The position numbers and the translations under genes were made by a program. Shown here one piece after another: positions 16,617 through 25,643 of a DNA stretch of 64,000 nt (positions are counted from its first letter, which is position 1; every line of letters begins with the position of its first letter). Below the pieces are notes generated by a model. That model was not told the DNA's origin and made no database searches. It saw nothing but the letters and a program-made list of their open reading frames with translations. The stretch lies in NCBI GenBank assembly GCA_945860265.1, contig CAMAQF010000001.1, positions 62,001 through 126,000 on the forward strand, read 5' to 3'. The DNA comes from Emticicia agri (lineage in GTDB: Bacteria > Bacteroidota > Bacteroidia > Cytophagales > Spirosomataceae).

Positions 16617-16973
16617 TTATTTGAAAAACTGCCTAAAATGGTAGCCAGCCATAGCAGAGAGCCCTGCAACCTGAGACCCAATAATGGCCATAATCACAAA
16701 AAATGTTGGAGTTTCGGGCAGAATTTTCAAAAACTTGATATTTTCAGAAAATAAACCTGCGATTTTATGCAGCATAATTCCATCATTATTCAAATTTAAA
16801 TAAAAAGCATAGCCTACCCATAGTGTGGAGATAGCTCCAGCGGCAGCGGCATACGCTCCAAAAGCCGTTTTTGATTTCCATGCACAGATGGCAAATGCAA
16901 TGGGGGCTATCACCCACCACGGTAAAAAGTATTGTGCAACAGCACTGACGATTAATATGATAATGTAAGTCAT
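16617..16973 (-). CDS. Small membrane protein of unknown function
   Basis: 118 aa with about four membrane segments: a start helix (YIIILIVSAVAQYFLPWWVI), FAICAWKSKTAFGAYAAAAG, ISTLWVGYAFYLNLN and a C-terminal FFVIMAIIGSQVAGLSAMAG. The final FRQFFK is cytoplasmic-like. No catalytic motifs. It lies between a penicillin acylase and an OmpH-like lipoprotein gene with a terminator on its 3' side. I do not recognise a named family. Confidence 0.7.
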   Translation of the reverse strand: MTYIIILIVSAVAQYFLPWWVIAPIAFAICAWKSKTAFGAYAAAAGAISTLWVGYAFYLNLNNDGIMLHKIAGLFSENIKFLKILPETPTFFVIMAIIGSQVAGLSAMAGYHFRQFFK

Positions 16974-16997
16974 TTCTTTAAGTTAAGAGCGCTAAGT

Positions 16998-17084
16998 TTA
17001 GACGGGGCCGCCCGTGCGGTTCTGAATTCAGAATAGCGAGAAAACTCACTTAGAACTCTGAACCGCATATCCGGCTCTGTCTAA
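16998..17084. repeat. GC-rich 87-bp inverted repeat
   Basis: Imperfect arms 16998-17033 and 17050-17084. Both outer ends read TTAGAC inward; matching blocks include GCCG and TGCGGTTC with GAACCGCA on the other side. The inner sequence GAATTCAGAA is repeated as AATTCAGAAC just outside the right arm (17084-17093). It is much more GC-rich than its surroundings and sits 9 bases after the penicillin acylase stop. It may be a REP/MITE-type element serving as a transcript end. Confidence 0.55.
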
Positions 17085-17092
17085 ATTCAGAA

Positions 17093-19555
17093 CTATTTTT
17101 TAATTATTTTAACTGTTCCTGAAATTCGGCTGCTTTTATATTCTTTCGACTTCATAAAAAGTAGCTCGTTAAGTTCGCCTTTTGCCCATTTATCAATCAT
17201 ATTGTCGTAGAATGGACTCGCTGGATTACCCGACTGTCCGCCTGGGTAAAGACCATAAGCTTTTGGCCAATCTTTGTCGAGTTGTACAACCATTCTCCAT
17301 GATGGGCCGTTTAGTTCGGTTGTTGCATTCACAATTCCTGCTCCACCACCATTCGGAATATCTTGGCGGCCAAATCCTGACAAACGCCCTAAATGATTGA
17401 TATCCGTACTTTTTACTTTATTCCATGCCCAATTTTCTGGACTCATCGACCCGTGTTTCAGCGTCAAAGAATCGATGCTGGCTTTGAAACTATGTTTTAC
17501 GACGTCCTGCAAAGTTTCTTGTTTGTCTTTAGTCGAAACATCATCAAACCATTTGGCAGTTGGTTCTTTCACCACCATATCCCACATTCGGTTGCGTGAA
17601 GGATAAGTCATCGGAGATTTGAGATCTTTCATCGGAAACTCATCTTCAAAAACTATATAGCGAAGTTCTTTTATCCAACGCTCAAAGATGGTTGCACCTA
17701 CTTCGTTAGCATCGTTTTTCATATTCCATTTTGCCAAAGTCTGATAGGCTGGATTATTAGTTTCTGTTGAATCAGCATTCAAAATCTTCATCAAAACTGG
17801 CAAAATCCGACGTGCTTCTACATTAAAATTGTCATTTTGAAGCATTCTCAGACTATCAACGGTAGCTTTATGCATTTTTTCGAGGCGTTCGTTGATTCTA
17901 ATCGCACGCTCGCTCGGAGCAAATCTCCAACCTAAATAATAAGGATAAGTCGGGTCGGTCGAAAATTGATTGGCCGAACTAACAAAACCTCTTGCTGGAT
18001 TTTTCACTTTCGGATTTTGGTCAACAGGAATCCAACTTTGCCAATCGTGGGCAGGATTTGAGCCATCCATGATAAACTTGCCTTGTTCTTTCCATTTTAA
18101 AGGCAATTTGCCGTTTGGAGAAATCGAAATATCGTTTTGGTTACTCGCAAACACAAAGTTTTGAGCAGGAGCAACATAATAGGTCAGAGCCTTGTGATAG
18201 TCATCGTAGTTTTTTGCACGATTTAGGTAATAAAAGGCCATTAAATCAGTACCTTCTTTTTCAAGAGCTACCCAACGCATGGCATGTCCGACAGGAACAT
18301 TTTGATTAATGTTTTTGTCAGAAGCTGAATTATAAACAATCGGACCATGATGCGTGCTGAAAACTGTATCTTTCAAAGATTCTGGGCGACCTTTCACCAC
18401 AAATTCTTCTACTCGCATCGAAGTAGCTTTCCATGCACCATTATACCAATATTCTTTTTTTGTATTGTCTTTAAACTTGATTTGGTAAAAATCCATTACG
18501 TCAGAGCCAACATTTGTTACGCCCCAAGCAACATCTTTATTAAAACCAATCACAACCCCAGGAGCTCCTGGCAAACACGCACCGTAAACATTCATGGTTG
18601 GTGTGCAGAGTTGCATCTGATACCAAATCGAAGGCAAAGTAAGCTGCAAGTGAGGGTCATTGGCCAAAATTGGCAAGCCTGTTGCCGATTTTTCGCCACC
18701 AACTGCCCAGTTATTGCTACCAATTTCGGGCGAATGTTGCGGCACACTGAACGCCACGGTTTCGCTAGTAGATAAGGTGGCGGTTGTCTGAGCTGGCACC
18801 GCTGGCACTTGCACAGGCGTAAAATTCCACTTTGTACCAATCGGAATTATTGGAGATTCATTACTCGGATAATTTGGAAATAAATCTTTCACAACATCCA
18901 TTCCATATTTTGAAAGAGCATTCGACATACGGAAATCATCGCTGCCACCGTTTAGCACGTTACGCATATTCATCATCATCAGAATGGTTTTGTAAGGCGA
19001 CCATTCTTCGGGCTGATACCCAATGATTTTGTATTCGACAGGAAGGTTCTTGTATTTTAATTGCTTGATATAAGCATTCACGCCGGCAGAGTAAGCGTTT
19101 AACACTTCATCAAAAATTTTGTTGGTTTTACCGTTTTCATAGACTTGCTTTGCGGCATCGGCCATGCCCATTCGACGACTGTAACGGTCGAGTTCTAAGG
19201 CACGCTCGCCTACAACTTCGCTCAAACGACCAGAAGCAGCGAGCGTATAAAACTCCATTTGCCACAGTCGGTCACGAGCCATTAAATAGCCTTGTGTAAA
19301 ATAAGCGTCATGGTCGTTTTTGGCAAAAACGTGCGGTACTCGGTTATCATCGAAAACAACATTAACTTCGTCTTGTACGCCATCAAGTTGGAGGTCGGTT
19401 GGAGGAAGATTGAGTTTTGATTCTCCGTTTTGCCAAAAGCCCTCGAATGGACTAAAGAGTCGCCCGAGAGCGGGAATTGCTCCGAGTGGACGGTTCAAGG
19501 CATAGGTCAATCCAGCCGCAGCTAATAGACTTATGATAAATTTTACGAATTTCAT
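17093..19555 (-). CDS. Penicillin acylase family protein (Ntn-hydrolase)
   Basis: 820 aa. The family is made as a precursor that cuts itself into alpha and beta chains. The N terminus (MKFVKFIISLLAAAGLTYAL) is an export signal. The spacer ends before EIGSNNWAVGG, where the Ser at about residue 280 should be the beta-chain N-terminal nucleophile, followed by KSATGLPILANDPHLQL, a hallmark. FTQGYLMARDRLWQMEF is the alpha-chain signature. The usual size is 750-850 aa, so it is complete. Substrates could be beta-lactams, acyl-homoserine lactones or other amides; sequence alone does not tell. Confidence 0.9.
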   Translation of the reverse strand: MKFVKFIISLLAAAGLTYALNRPLGAIPALGRLFSPFEGFWQNGESKLNLPPTDLQLDGVQDEVNVVFDDNRVPHVFAKNDHDAYFTQGYLMARDRLWQMEFYTLAASGRLSEVVGERALELDRYSRRMGMADAAKQVYENGKTNKIFDEVLNAYSAGVNAYIKQLKYKNLPVEYKIIGYQPEEWSPYKTILMMMNMRNVLNGGSDDFRMSNALSKYGMDVVKDLFPNYPSNESPIIPIGTKWNFTPVQVPAVPAQTTATLSTSETVAFSVPQHSPEIGSNNWAVGGEKSATGLPILANDPHLQLTLPSIWYQMQLCTPTMNVYGACLPGAPGVVIGFNKDVAWGVTNVGSDVMDFYQIKFKDNTKKEYWYNGAWKATSMRVEEFVVKGRPESLKDTVFSTHHGPIVYNSASDKNINQNVPVGHAMRWVALEKEGTDLMAFYYLNRAKNYDDYHKALTYYVAPAQNFVFASNQNDISISPNGKLPLKWKEQGKFIMDGSNPAHDWQSWIPVDQNPKVKNPARGFVSSANQFSTDPTYPYYLGWRFAPSERAIRINERLEKMHKATVDSLRMLQNDNFNVEARRILPVLMKILNADSTETNNPAYQTLAKWNMKNDANEVGATIFERWIKELRYIVFEDEFPMKDLKSPMTYPSRNRMWDMVVKEPTAKWFDDVSTKDKQETLQDVVKHSFKASIDSLTLKHGSMSPENWAWNKVKSTDINHLGRLSGFGRQDIPNGGGAGIVNATTELNGPSWRMVVQLDKDWPKAYGLYPGGQSGNPASPFYDNMIDKWAKGELNELLFMKSKEYKSSRISGTVKIIKK

Positions 19556-19687
19556 TGAATTGGTTAAGGATGTTTAGAAGTTTAACGATTGCGAAAGTAG
19601 AAAAAAAGCATGAATATTTTATTCTTTAATGAGTTTTTAGGACTTTTTTGTGAGAAAAGTCTGTTCTCTTTCAAAAGATTTAAATTA

Positions 19688-20185
19688 ATGAGCCGATTCC
19701 TTTTCTTGATTTTTCTTATGTTTTTATCGAAAACCACCAACGCACAAGTAAAAAGTAAAGCTTTTGATAGCTTATTGAATGTAATGGTCACAAAATCAGT
19801 TCCGACGGTTGGTTGTGAAGATATTAAGAAAATGAAAAATGTAGTACTGCTCGATACTCGTGAAAAGCGAGAATATGAAGTGAGTCACCTAAAAGATGCT
19901 CATTGGGTGGGTTTTGAGAACTTTAATTTGAAAAGCGTTGCTGCCATTCCGAAAGATGCCAATATTGTAGTTTACTGCTCGATTGGGGTGAGAAGTGGCA
20001 AAATTGGCGAAAAATTAATGCAAGCAGGCTTTACAAACGTCCATAATTTTTATGGAAGTATTTTTGAATGGGTCAATCAAGGAAACCCAATCTATGACAT
20101 GACTGGAAAACCCACCAACAAAATACACGGCTACAACTGGAAATGGGGCGTTTGGTGCAATAAGGGCGAGAAAGTCTATGAATAA
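19688..20185 (+). CDS. Secreted rhodanese-like sulfurtransferase domain protein
   Basis: 165 aa from the ATG at 19688, chosen because the signal peptide MSRFLFLIFLMFLSKTTNAQ begins there; a longer frame opens at 19610 but adds a poor N terminus. The single rhodanese domain shows VVLLDTREKREYEVSHLKDA and the active-site loop VVYCSIGVRSGK with the catalytic Cys. The loop has the six-residue length of persulfide-handling rhodaneses. After the domain, a conserved tail (GYNWKWGVWCNKGEKVYE) has one more Cys. Likely periplasmic; the sulfur acceptor is unknown. Confidence 0.85.
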   Translation: MSRFLFLIFLMFLSKTTNAQVKSKAFDSLLNVMVTKSVPTVGCEDIKKMKNVVLLDTREKREYEVSHLKDAHWVGFENFNLKSVAAIPKDANIVVYCSIGVRSGKIGEKLMQAGFTNVHNFYGSIFEWVNQGNPIYDMTGKPTNKIHGYNWKWGVWCNKGEKVYE

Positions 20186-20345
20186 GTGGTTATATTAAGG
20201 AATATTCGATTTTACAGTTATAACTTAATAGCGTTTTTTATAAAGGTAAAGTTGTTTTTATGGCTTAAATACTGAGTATTAAGCTGCGAAACAAATTTTG
20301 CTACTATTGCAAATTTTGACTAACTTTTGCGGGAATATAATTAAA

Positions 20346-22439
20346 TCACCCCTTTATAAATCGAATCAACAAAACTTCAATTAATAAAAAGGTCAAGGCA
20401 AGCATCACGCAATATTTCCAAAGTGGTGTACCTATATTGTTTTCTTGAAAGGTTTTTACGAAATCTCCATCAAGTAGGTTATCGAAAATGGTGATATTTT
20501 TTTGTCCTGCAAAGAAAGTTCTTAGTTCTTCGGGGGTATAAAAATCCATTTTAGATTCTTCATTGTCGTGATTGAGAGCCAAAAGTTTTTCAGTTTTTCC
20601 GTCTAATTGCAATTCATAATAGCCAGACTCAAGCACTTGATTATCTGATAGTTGCGAAGACTTCGGCAATTCTAAAGTAAGCCTGTTTCCTAGGATTCGT
20701 TGCACTGGAATTAACTCAATTTTATTATTCAGAGTTGAAACATTTTTAAGTTTATATATAGCATTTTTTTTGACATTCGGTAAATCTAAGTTGATACTTC
20801 CTTCGCTAAAATTATAAGCGGCACGCTCTTGTTTCGTACTCATCGAGGCAATTTTAAACATCGTTGGCACAAAGAAAGCGTGTTCGGCGAAGTTTCCGTA
20901 AGGCTTATCGAGTGGCGATGCACAGACATATACACGCCCCTGCGAAGCCTGTGTAGAGGTAATGAAATTTTGCATATTCTTAAACGTCAAAATCCTCTCC
21001 CCCACTCCACTCCAAGTCCATGTGGGCTGCATTGTTGGTGTATTTACAACCCCTTGCGAAGTTGTGCGTTCAAAAACATCAATGTAAAAAGGATTTTGTC
21101 GGTTCGGTTCGGCAATCGCTTGTTGACTTTGTGCTAAAATTGGCTGGTTATTTAGGATAATTCCTTGAATACCAAATCCGCTCAAAAACTGGCCGTATGA
21201 TACAATATCGGGTCTTGCCGAAGGGAAAATCAAGAGATTTCCACCATTTCTCACAAATTCTTCAAGACTTGTACGGAAAGTACCTGCCACAACTTCTAAA
21301 CCTTCCAAAACTATTAAATTAGCATTTTTAAATTGTCCAACATCGACATTTGTGGCACTATATGCTCGGTAATTGAAAAGGCTATCGTTATCGAAGACTT
21401 TCCCGATATAATCTGCCGCACTGCGTTCTTGATAGAGATGCAAAACTTGGATTGTTGGGGAAGCATTCAACACAAAATAATAATCATTATCAAACGTAAT
21501 CGGTTGGTCATCGAACGAAACTTTTCCACGATGAAAACCTTTATCTTTTACTGTGAAGTTGAAAGTTGCCGTTGCCGAACCATTTGGAGCAATATCCACC
21601 GAAGCCGTTGAGGCTTGGGCGTTATCAATAAATAGTTTTATTGGCAGTTTTTCTACTTCTTCACTTCCCGAATTGAATACTTTTACGTAAAGAATGTTAT
21701 TCTGCATTTCACGAATAAAGGGCGAGGCCAACCAAACCGAATCTGTGAAAACATTTTGATTTTTTTTGCCTTGTACTGGCACTAAAAACAGTTTATTGAG
21801 CGAGTCTAACTTGATTTTACTTAAATCTCCCGATGTACTTTTTTGAAAATCAGAAAACCAAAAGAACTGGTTATTGGCACTCGGATTATGCTTTTGGGCT
21901 AAATTATTTTGGCGTTTATAAATATTTTCATAGGTTCGTGGATTTGACGAAAAACCTACCGAAGTAAGACGGTCTTTTACTTTTGTTCCATTTGTTACCA
22001 CTTGGTCTTCTCCCGAAAAATCGTTTGTAACCAATTGAATATTAGGAGATTGACGAAATAGTGTAAGCAATTCATCAATTTTTGTAATGGCTAAATCAAG
22101 ATAACGTTTGTTTTCGGTGGTGTTTTGCATACTCAACGAGTTGTCGAGATAAAGGCTATTGACGCCCAAACCCGAACTACGATTTGCAGAAGCATTTTTT
22201 GCAGGTAAAAAAGGTTGTGCAAAAGCTAAAACCAAAAACAACAAAAACAAAAGTCGGGAGGCCAAAATGAGCCATTGTTTTATGCGACGAAACGAACTCG
22301 TTTGGGTTTCGACGGCCTTCAAGAATGCCACATTTGTAAAGAAAACACGCTTGGTTCGACGAAAATTGAATAAATGAATAATCAAAGGCACGGAAAGTGC
22401 CAATAAACCCCAAAGAAAAGTCGGAAAAAGAAATTGCAT
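20346..22439 (-). CDS. BatA-domain membrane protein (aerotolerance-type)
   Basis: 697 aa. The N-terminal 85 residues are the BatA/aerotolerance domain: one helix (FLFPTFLWGLLALSVPLIIH), the LFNFRRTKRVFFTNVAFLK basic stretch and a second helix (LILASRLLFLLFLVLAFAQP). A von Willebrand A-like region follows (SLYLDNSLSMQN, an incomplete MIDAS), then beta-rich segments, a DUF4159-like part and a C-terminal membrane helix. In Bacteroidota these proteins often sit apart from the bat operon. Their molecular role is not established. Flanked by divergent and convergent genes, so it is a single unit. Confidence 0.8.
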   Translation of the reverse strand: MQFLFPTFLWGLLALSVPLIIHLFNFRRTKRVFFTNVAFLKAVETQTSSFRRIKQWLILASRLLFLLFLVLAFAQPFLPAKNASANRSSGLGVNSLYLDNSLSMQNTTENKRYLDLAITKIDELLTLFRQSPNIQLVTNDFSGEDQVVTNGTKVKDRLTSVGFSSNPRTYENIYKRQNNLAQKHNPSANNQFFWFSDFQKSTSGDLSKIKLDSLNKLFLVPVQGKKNQNVFTDSVWLASPFIREMQNNILYVKVFNSGSEEVEKLPIKLFIDNAQASTASVDIAPNGSATATFNFTVKDKGFHRGKVSFDDQPITFDNDYYFVLNASPTIQVLHLYQERSAADYIGKVFDNDSLFNYRAYSATNVDVGQFKNANLIVLEGLEVVAGTFRTSLEEFVRNGGNLLIFPSARPDIVSYGQFLSGFGIQGIILNNQPILAQSQQAIAEPNRQNPFYIDVFERTTSQGVVNTPTMQPTWTWSGVGERILTFKNMQNFITSTQASQGRVYVCASPLDKPYGNFAEHAFFVPTMFKIASMSTKQERAAYNFSEGSINLDLPNVKKNAIYKLKNVSTLNNKIELIPVQRILGNRLTLELPKSSQLSDNQVLESGYYELQLDGKTEKLLALNHDNEESKMDFYTPEELRTFFAGQKNITIFDNLLDGDFVKTFQENNIGTPLWKYCVMLALTFLLIEVLLIRFIKG

Positions 22440-22556
22440 ATCACCCCAAAGATTACGAATCCCGCCCCTAAAGAGCTTAATTTTTTTTGTTTATAACTTC
22501 TAACGTAAAAGTCTGAAAATACTTTCAATAAATTGTTATACTTTCTTTAATCTTTA

Positions 22557-22593
22557 GAACGAAACAAGCTCTCTACGGAAAACCGTTTCGTTC
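22557..22593. repeat. Inverted repeat GAACGAAAC...GTTTCGTTC
   Basis: Perfect 9-bp arms 22557-22565 and 22585-22593 with a smaller inner hairpin (ACGGAAAACCGT, 22575-22586). It lies in the 312-base gap between the divergent BatA-type gene and the 96-aa gene. It could be an operator or a REP-like element. I saw no convincing coding sequence in the rest of the gap. Confidence 0.45.
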
Positions 22594-22751
22594 CACAAAG
22601 AAATGCCAATTATTATGCCAAAGCAAATCATATAGATTTAATGATTGGTCACAAAGCTGATGGAGTTCGTCACATTAGTTTTTGTTTTAAACACCAGTGT
22701 GATATTTTTGAATCAGTTTTTTTTACAAAAACTGCAATCAAACACACCAAC

Positions 22752-23042
22752 ATGACAACTCAACAATTTAAAGTATTTCAGATTATTTCAGGAAGTATAA
22801 TGATTTTATCGCTCATAACTTATCTATATATGGATTGGAAACTTGGTTACAAAGGCTCATACTATTTTCTAACGAAAGCCATTTTTCAATTATCTTTAGC
22901 TTCAATTTCGCATTTTAGCATGATAAATCTCAAAGATAATCACCCAGAAAAATACAACCCGACTTTACACAAAATTTTAGTGGGCACTTGGGGTATTATG
23001 GGACTTCTTCAAATTATTGATTTTATCACAAATTATATTTGA
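22752..23042 (+). CDS. Small membrane protein in a LytS/LytTR operon
   Basis: 96 aa from the ATG at 22752; an upstream in-frame ATG at 22641 would add 37 polar residues and is less likely. Three membrane segments: FQIISGSIMILSLITYLYM, YYFLTKAIFQLSLASISHF and ILVGTWGIMGLLQIIDFI. It ends 3 bases before the sensor kinase gene, so it is very likely cotranscribed and may be a signal input or accessory protein of the kinase (inference). No named family recognised. Confidence 0.7.
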   Translation: MTTQQFKVFQIISGSIMILSLITYLYMDWKLGYKGSYYFLTKAIFQLSLASISHFSMINLKDNHPEKYNPTLHKILVGTWGIMGLLQIIDFITNYI

Positions 23043-23045
23043 AAA

Positions 23046-24221
23046 ATGTTAAAAAATTACATAAAAACCTTTGGCTCAGAAAATAACCCTTTATGGCAAC
23101 AAAAAACACGAAGTTTTTTTCAAAATTATAGCGTTTGGGTTTTGGTGATTTTGAGTATTGGAGTATTTCTCTATGGCACAAATACAGATGAAATTTTTAA
23201 AAATATTTCAGCAGGATATTACAGTGATTGTAACTGTGATAAACCTAAAAAAGAAGAAATGGGAATTGGAAAAATCATTGGATTAACAACAATAATTTTA
23301 ATGTTTCTTCTATTTATAATCTTTATTTTGAGTCTATTTGCCAAACTTTTTTACTCTTTCTTCTTCCGATATATTCTACAAAAAAGCAAGACTTCATACA
23401 TCATCTTGTTTGTGGTTTGGCTTTTAATTTTATATAATTTGTTTTGGGAAAGCACCCTCTATTTTTTTGAGCATTCATCAGTTTTTAGTAATAAAAAGAC
23501 TTATACATTAACAGATTATCAAGAAATTGCAGCCTCTGTTTTTTCCTATTTTTTCTTGCTTTTTATCGTTGCTTATGGCTTGATTAAGAATTTCGTTAAA
23601 AATAGTAAGGAAAGAGCGGAACTCATTTCTCAAAAATTTAATGCTGAAACACAAGCACTAAAAGCACAAATAAACCCTCATTTTTTGTTTAATGTACTAA
23701 ATAATCTCTACGGAACGGCCATCGTTGAAGATAGCCCAAAAACTGCCGAAGGTATTCAACAGCTATCGAGTATCATGCGGCACGTAGTAGAAGGCACTAA
23801 AAACGAACGAATTTCAGCCGAAAAAGAAGTGCAATTTCTGTACGATTTTGTTGAATTAAACAAAATGAGAATCCCGAAGCGAGATAATATCAAGATAAAT
23901 ATAAACATTGATTTCGACGAACAACCGACTCAAATTGCTCCACTTTTGGTGATTCCGTATATCGAAAATGCTTTCAAATACGGCATCAGTATTGCTCAAG
24001 AAAGTTTTATTGACTTGAATTTTAAGATAAAAGACCAAAAGCTGAGTTTTTCGTGCCGAAATAGTATTATCAAACAGTTTGACAAACTCGAAGTCGGTAC
24101 TTCGACTGGCATCGAAAATACCCAACGTCGCCTTTCCCTCAACTATCCTCACAAAAATTCATTAAGAATATCCAACGAAAATAATATCTTTGAAGTCTCG
24201 CTGGAAGTGAATTTGAAGTAA
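23046..24221 (+). CDS. LytS/YehU-type sensor histidine kinase
   Basis: 391 aa. Three to four membrane helices in the first ~180 residues, with an extracytoplasmic loop containing two cysteines (YYSDCNCDKPKK). The His_kinase domain has the phospho-acceptor motif LKAQINPHFLFNVLNNL. The HATPase_c part shows VIPYIENAFKYG (N box) and a degenerate G box (TGIENTQRRLSL). It is the kinase for the LytTR regulator 28 bases downstream. The two-Cys loop could sense redox state or metal, but that is speculation. Confidence 0.9.
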   Translation: MLKNYIKTFGSENNPLWQQKTRSFFQNYSVWVLVILSIGVFLYGTNTDEIFKNISAGYYSDCNCDKPKKEEMGIGKIIGLTTIILMFLLFIIFILSLFAKLFYSFFFRYILQKSKTSYIILFVVWLLILYNLFWESTLYFFEHSSVFSNKKTYTLTDYQEIAASVFSYFFLLFIVAYGLIKNFVKNSKERAELISQKFNAETQALKAQINPHFLFNVLNNLYGTAIVEDSPKTAEGIQQLSSIMRHVVEGTKNERISAEKEVQFLYDFVELNKMRIPKRDNIKININIDFDEQPTQIAPLLVIPYIENAFKYGISIAQESFIDLNFKIKDQKLSFSCRNSIIKQFDKLEVGTSTGIENTQRRLSLNYPHKNSLRISNENNIFEVSLEVNLK

Positions 24222-24249
24222 ATCGAAAATCTATAACCACAACTACTCA

Positions 24250-24942
24250 ATGCTAAAAGCAATTGCTATAGATGATGAGCCAATGGCTCTTGAAGTAATC
24301 AAAGCCCACTCAAAAAAAGTTACTTTTCTTGATTTGCAAGAAACTTTCGTTAGTGCCATGGAAGCATTGGATTTTCTAAAGAAAAATCCGTGTGATTTGG
24401 TATTTCTTGACATCAATATGCCCGATATCACTGGACTTGATTTCTCGCAACTTTTACCAAAAAACACATCAGTAATTTTTACAACCGCTTACTCACAATA
24501 TGCAGTAGATGCTTTCAATATCAATGCCCTCGATTACCTTTTAAAGCCTATTGACTTTAGTAGATTCATGAAGGCTTGCCAAAAAGCTTATGAGAAGATC
24601 AACGAACAAGCACCAAAAATTCCATATTTATTCGTGAAAGATGGCTATGATTTGGTTAGAGTTAGCATCGAAAACCTACTTTTTGTAGAATCAGAAGGTA
24701 ATTATCTAACTTTTAAGGAATCTGACAAGAAGACAGTTACTCGCATGACCATGACCGAAGCAATCGAAATGCTGCCAAAATCTGAATTTTTCAGAGTACA
24801 TAAGTCGTTCGTTATTAATCTCAATCACGTTAAAAAAATCGAACGTCATCAAGTTTGGGTAGATACAGAAGCCGTTCCAATTGCCGCCAATTATCGTGAT
24901 GAATTGATGGAAGTTTTGAAGAAAATTTGGATGGTGAAATGA
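24250..24942 (+). CDS. LytTR-family response regulator
   Basis: 230 aa. The receiver domain has acidic residues near the N terminus (AIAIDDEPMALEV), the phosphorylated Asp54 in LVFLDINMPDITGLD, and the conserved Thr/Lys (FTTAYSQYAVDAF, DYLLKPIDF). From ~residue 130 a LytTR DNA-binding domain follows (LLFVESEGNYLTF, FFRVHKSFVINLNHVKKIER). Forms a two-component pair with the kinase encoded just upstream. Targets unknown. Confidence 0.92.
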   Translation: MLKAIAIDDEPMALEVIKAHSKKVTFLDLQETFVSAMEALDFLKKNPCDLVFLDINMPDITGLDFSQLLPKNTSVIFTTAYSQYAVDAFNINALDYLLKPIDFSRFMKACQKAYEKINEQAPKIPYLFVKDGYDLVRVSIENLLFVESEGNYLTFKESDKKTVTRMTMTEAIEMLPKSEFFRVHKSFVINLNHVKKIERHQVWVDTEAVPIAANYRDELMEVLKKIWMVK

Positions 24943-24954
24943 AAAAAACTACAA

Positions 24955-25052
24955 GTATTAGGCTGTATACCATATGCCGTAGGCTCTTGGCTGTAGGCTA
25001 TTACGAAAAGAGTTATTTTAAAGGCTTAAAGCATAGAACCTAAAGCATATAG
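24955..25052. repeat. Dispersed GCTTTA-type word repeat
   Basis: The 118-base gap between convergent genes contains TTAGGCTGTATACCATATGC, TAGGCTCTTGGCTGTAGGC and AAAGGCTTAAAGCATAG, the same vocabulary as the gaps at 8130-8215 and 11925-12010. No hairpin terminator is clear here. Confidence 0.35.
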
Positions 25053-25060
25053 CATTAAAA

Positions 25061-25624
25061 TTAATAAATAAGCACCATCATACTCCTTGCTCCATGAGCT
25101 CCAATAACCAATGATTGCTCAATGTCGGCAGTTTTTGAAGGCCCTGCTATAAAAACACCGTAATTACCAATGTCTTCAAGTTTGTCGTAGGCTTGCTGCA
25201 TATTTGCGACGATATTATTTTTATCAAGCACCAAAACCAAATGTTGCGTAATAAAAGGCAAAGCACGATTAAGCATATTACTTTCAGGTACCCAAACTGT
25301 ACCATTTTCCGCAACACCTATTTCTCCTTGAATAACCGCCAAATCAACTTGCTCTAAAATCTCTTTGGTCGTATCAAGATTTACGGCAACATTTGCTTTA
25401 ACAATATCAGAAGCTACATTTACTAAATCATGATAATATTTATCAATTGCTTCTTGACATTCAGCTTTTGTAGTAAGTTCCACAGCCGTTCCCCCAATAC
25501 CTTCCAGTACGGTTTTGAACCGCTCAATGCTTCCATCACCTTCAAAAATTGGCACATTTGGCAATGTTACCAACGTTGGTTTATTGCTTGCAATACTCGC
25601 TAATATTTTTTCTCTGCTGGTCAT
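25061..25624 (-). CDS. lutC: Lactate utilization protein C
   Basis: 187 aa from the ATG at 25624 (MTSREKILASIASNKP), the usual LutC start. The frame stays open further upstream only because it reads through a palindromic repeat. LutC/YkgG is a small alpha/beta protein with the signature VNLDTTKEILEQVDLAVIQG and IAENGTVW-like (GVAENGTVWVPES) and a C-terminal GHGARSM-like segment (VIGAHGARSMMV). With LutA and LutB it oxidises L-lactate to pyruvate. Last gene of the lutABC unit, separated from lutB by a repeat. Confidence 0.88.
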   Translation of the reverse strand: MTSREKILASIASNKPTLVTLPNVPIFEGDGSIERFKTVLEGIGGTAVELTTKAECQEAIDKYYHDLVNVASDIVKANVAVNLDTTKEILEQVDLAVIQGEIGVAENGTVWVPESNMLNRALPFITQHLVLVLDKNNIVANMQQAYDKLEDIGNYGVFIAGPSKTADIEQSLVIGAHGARSMMVLIY

Positions 25625-25643
25625 TTTTCTTTTTTGACTTAGG

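Noticed and set aside
18592-18840. 82-aa Cys-rich ORF inside the penicillin acylase gene
   Set aside because: Shadow frame of a well-supported gene, same strand, no separate features.
22641-22751. Longer start for the 96-aa membrane protein, or an integrase relic (YYAKANHIDLMIGHK-like reading)
   Set aside because: The reading resembles the end of tyrosine recombinases only loosely; not enough to call a gene remnant.
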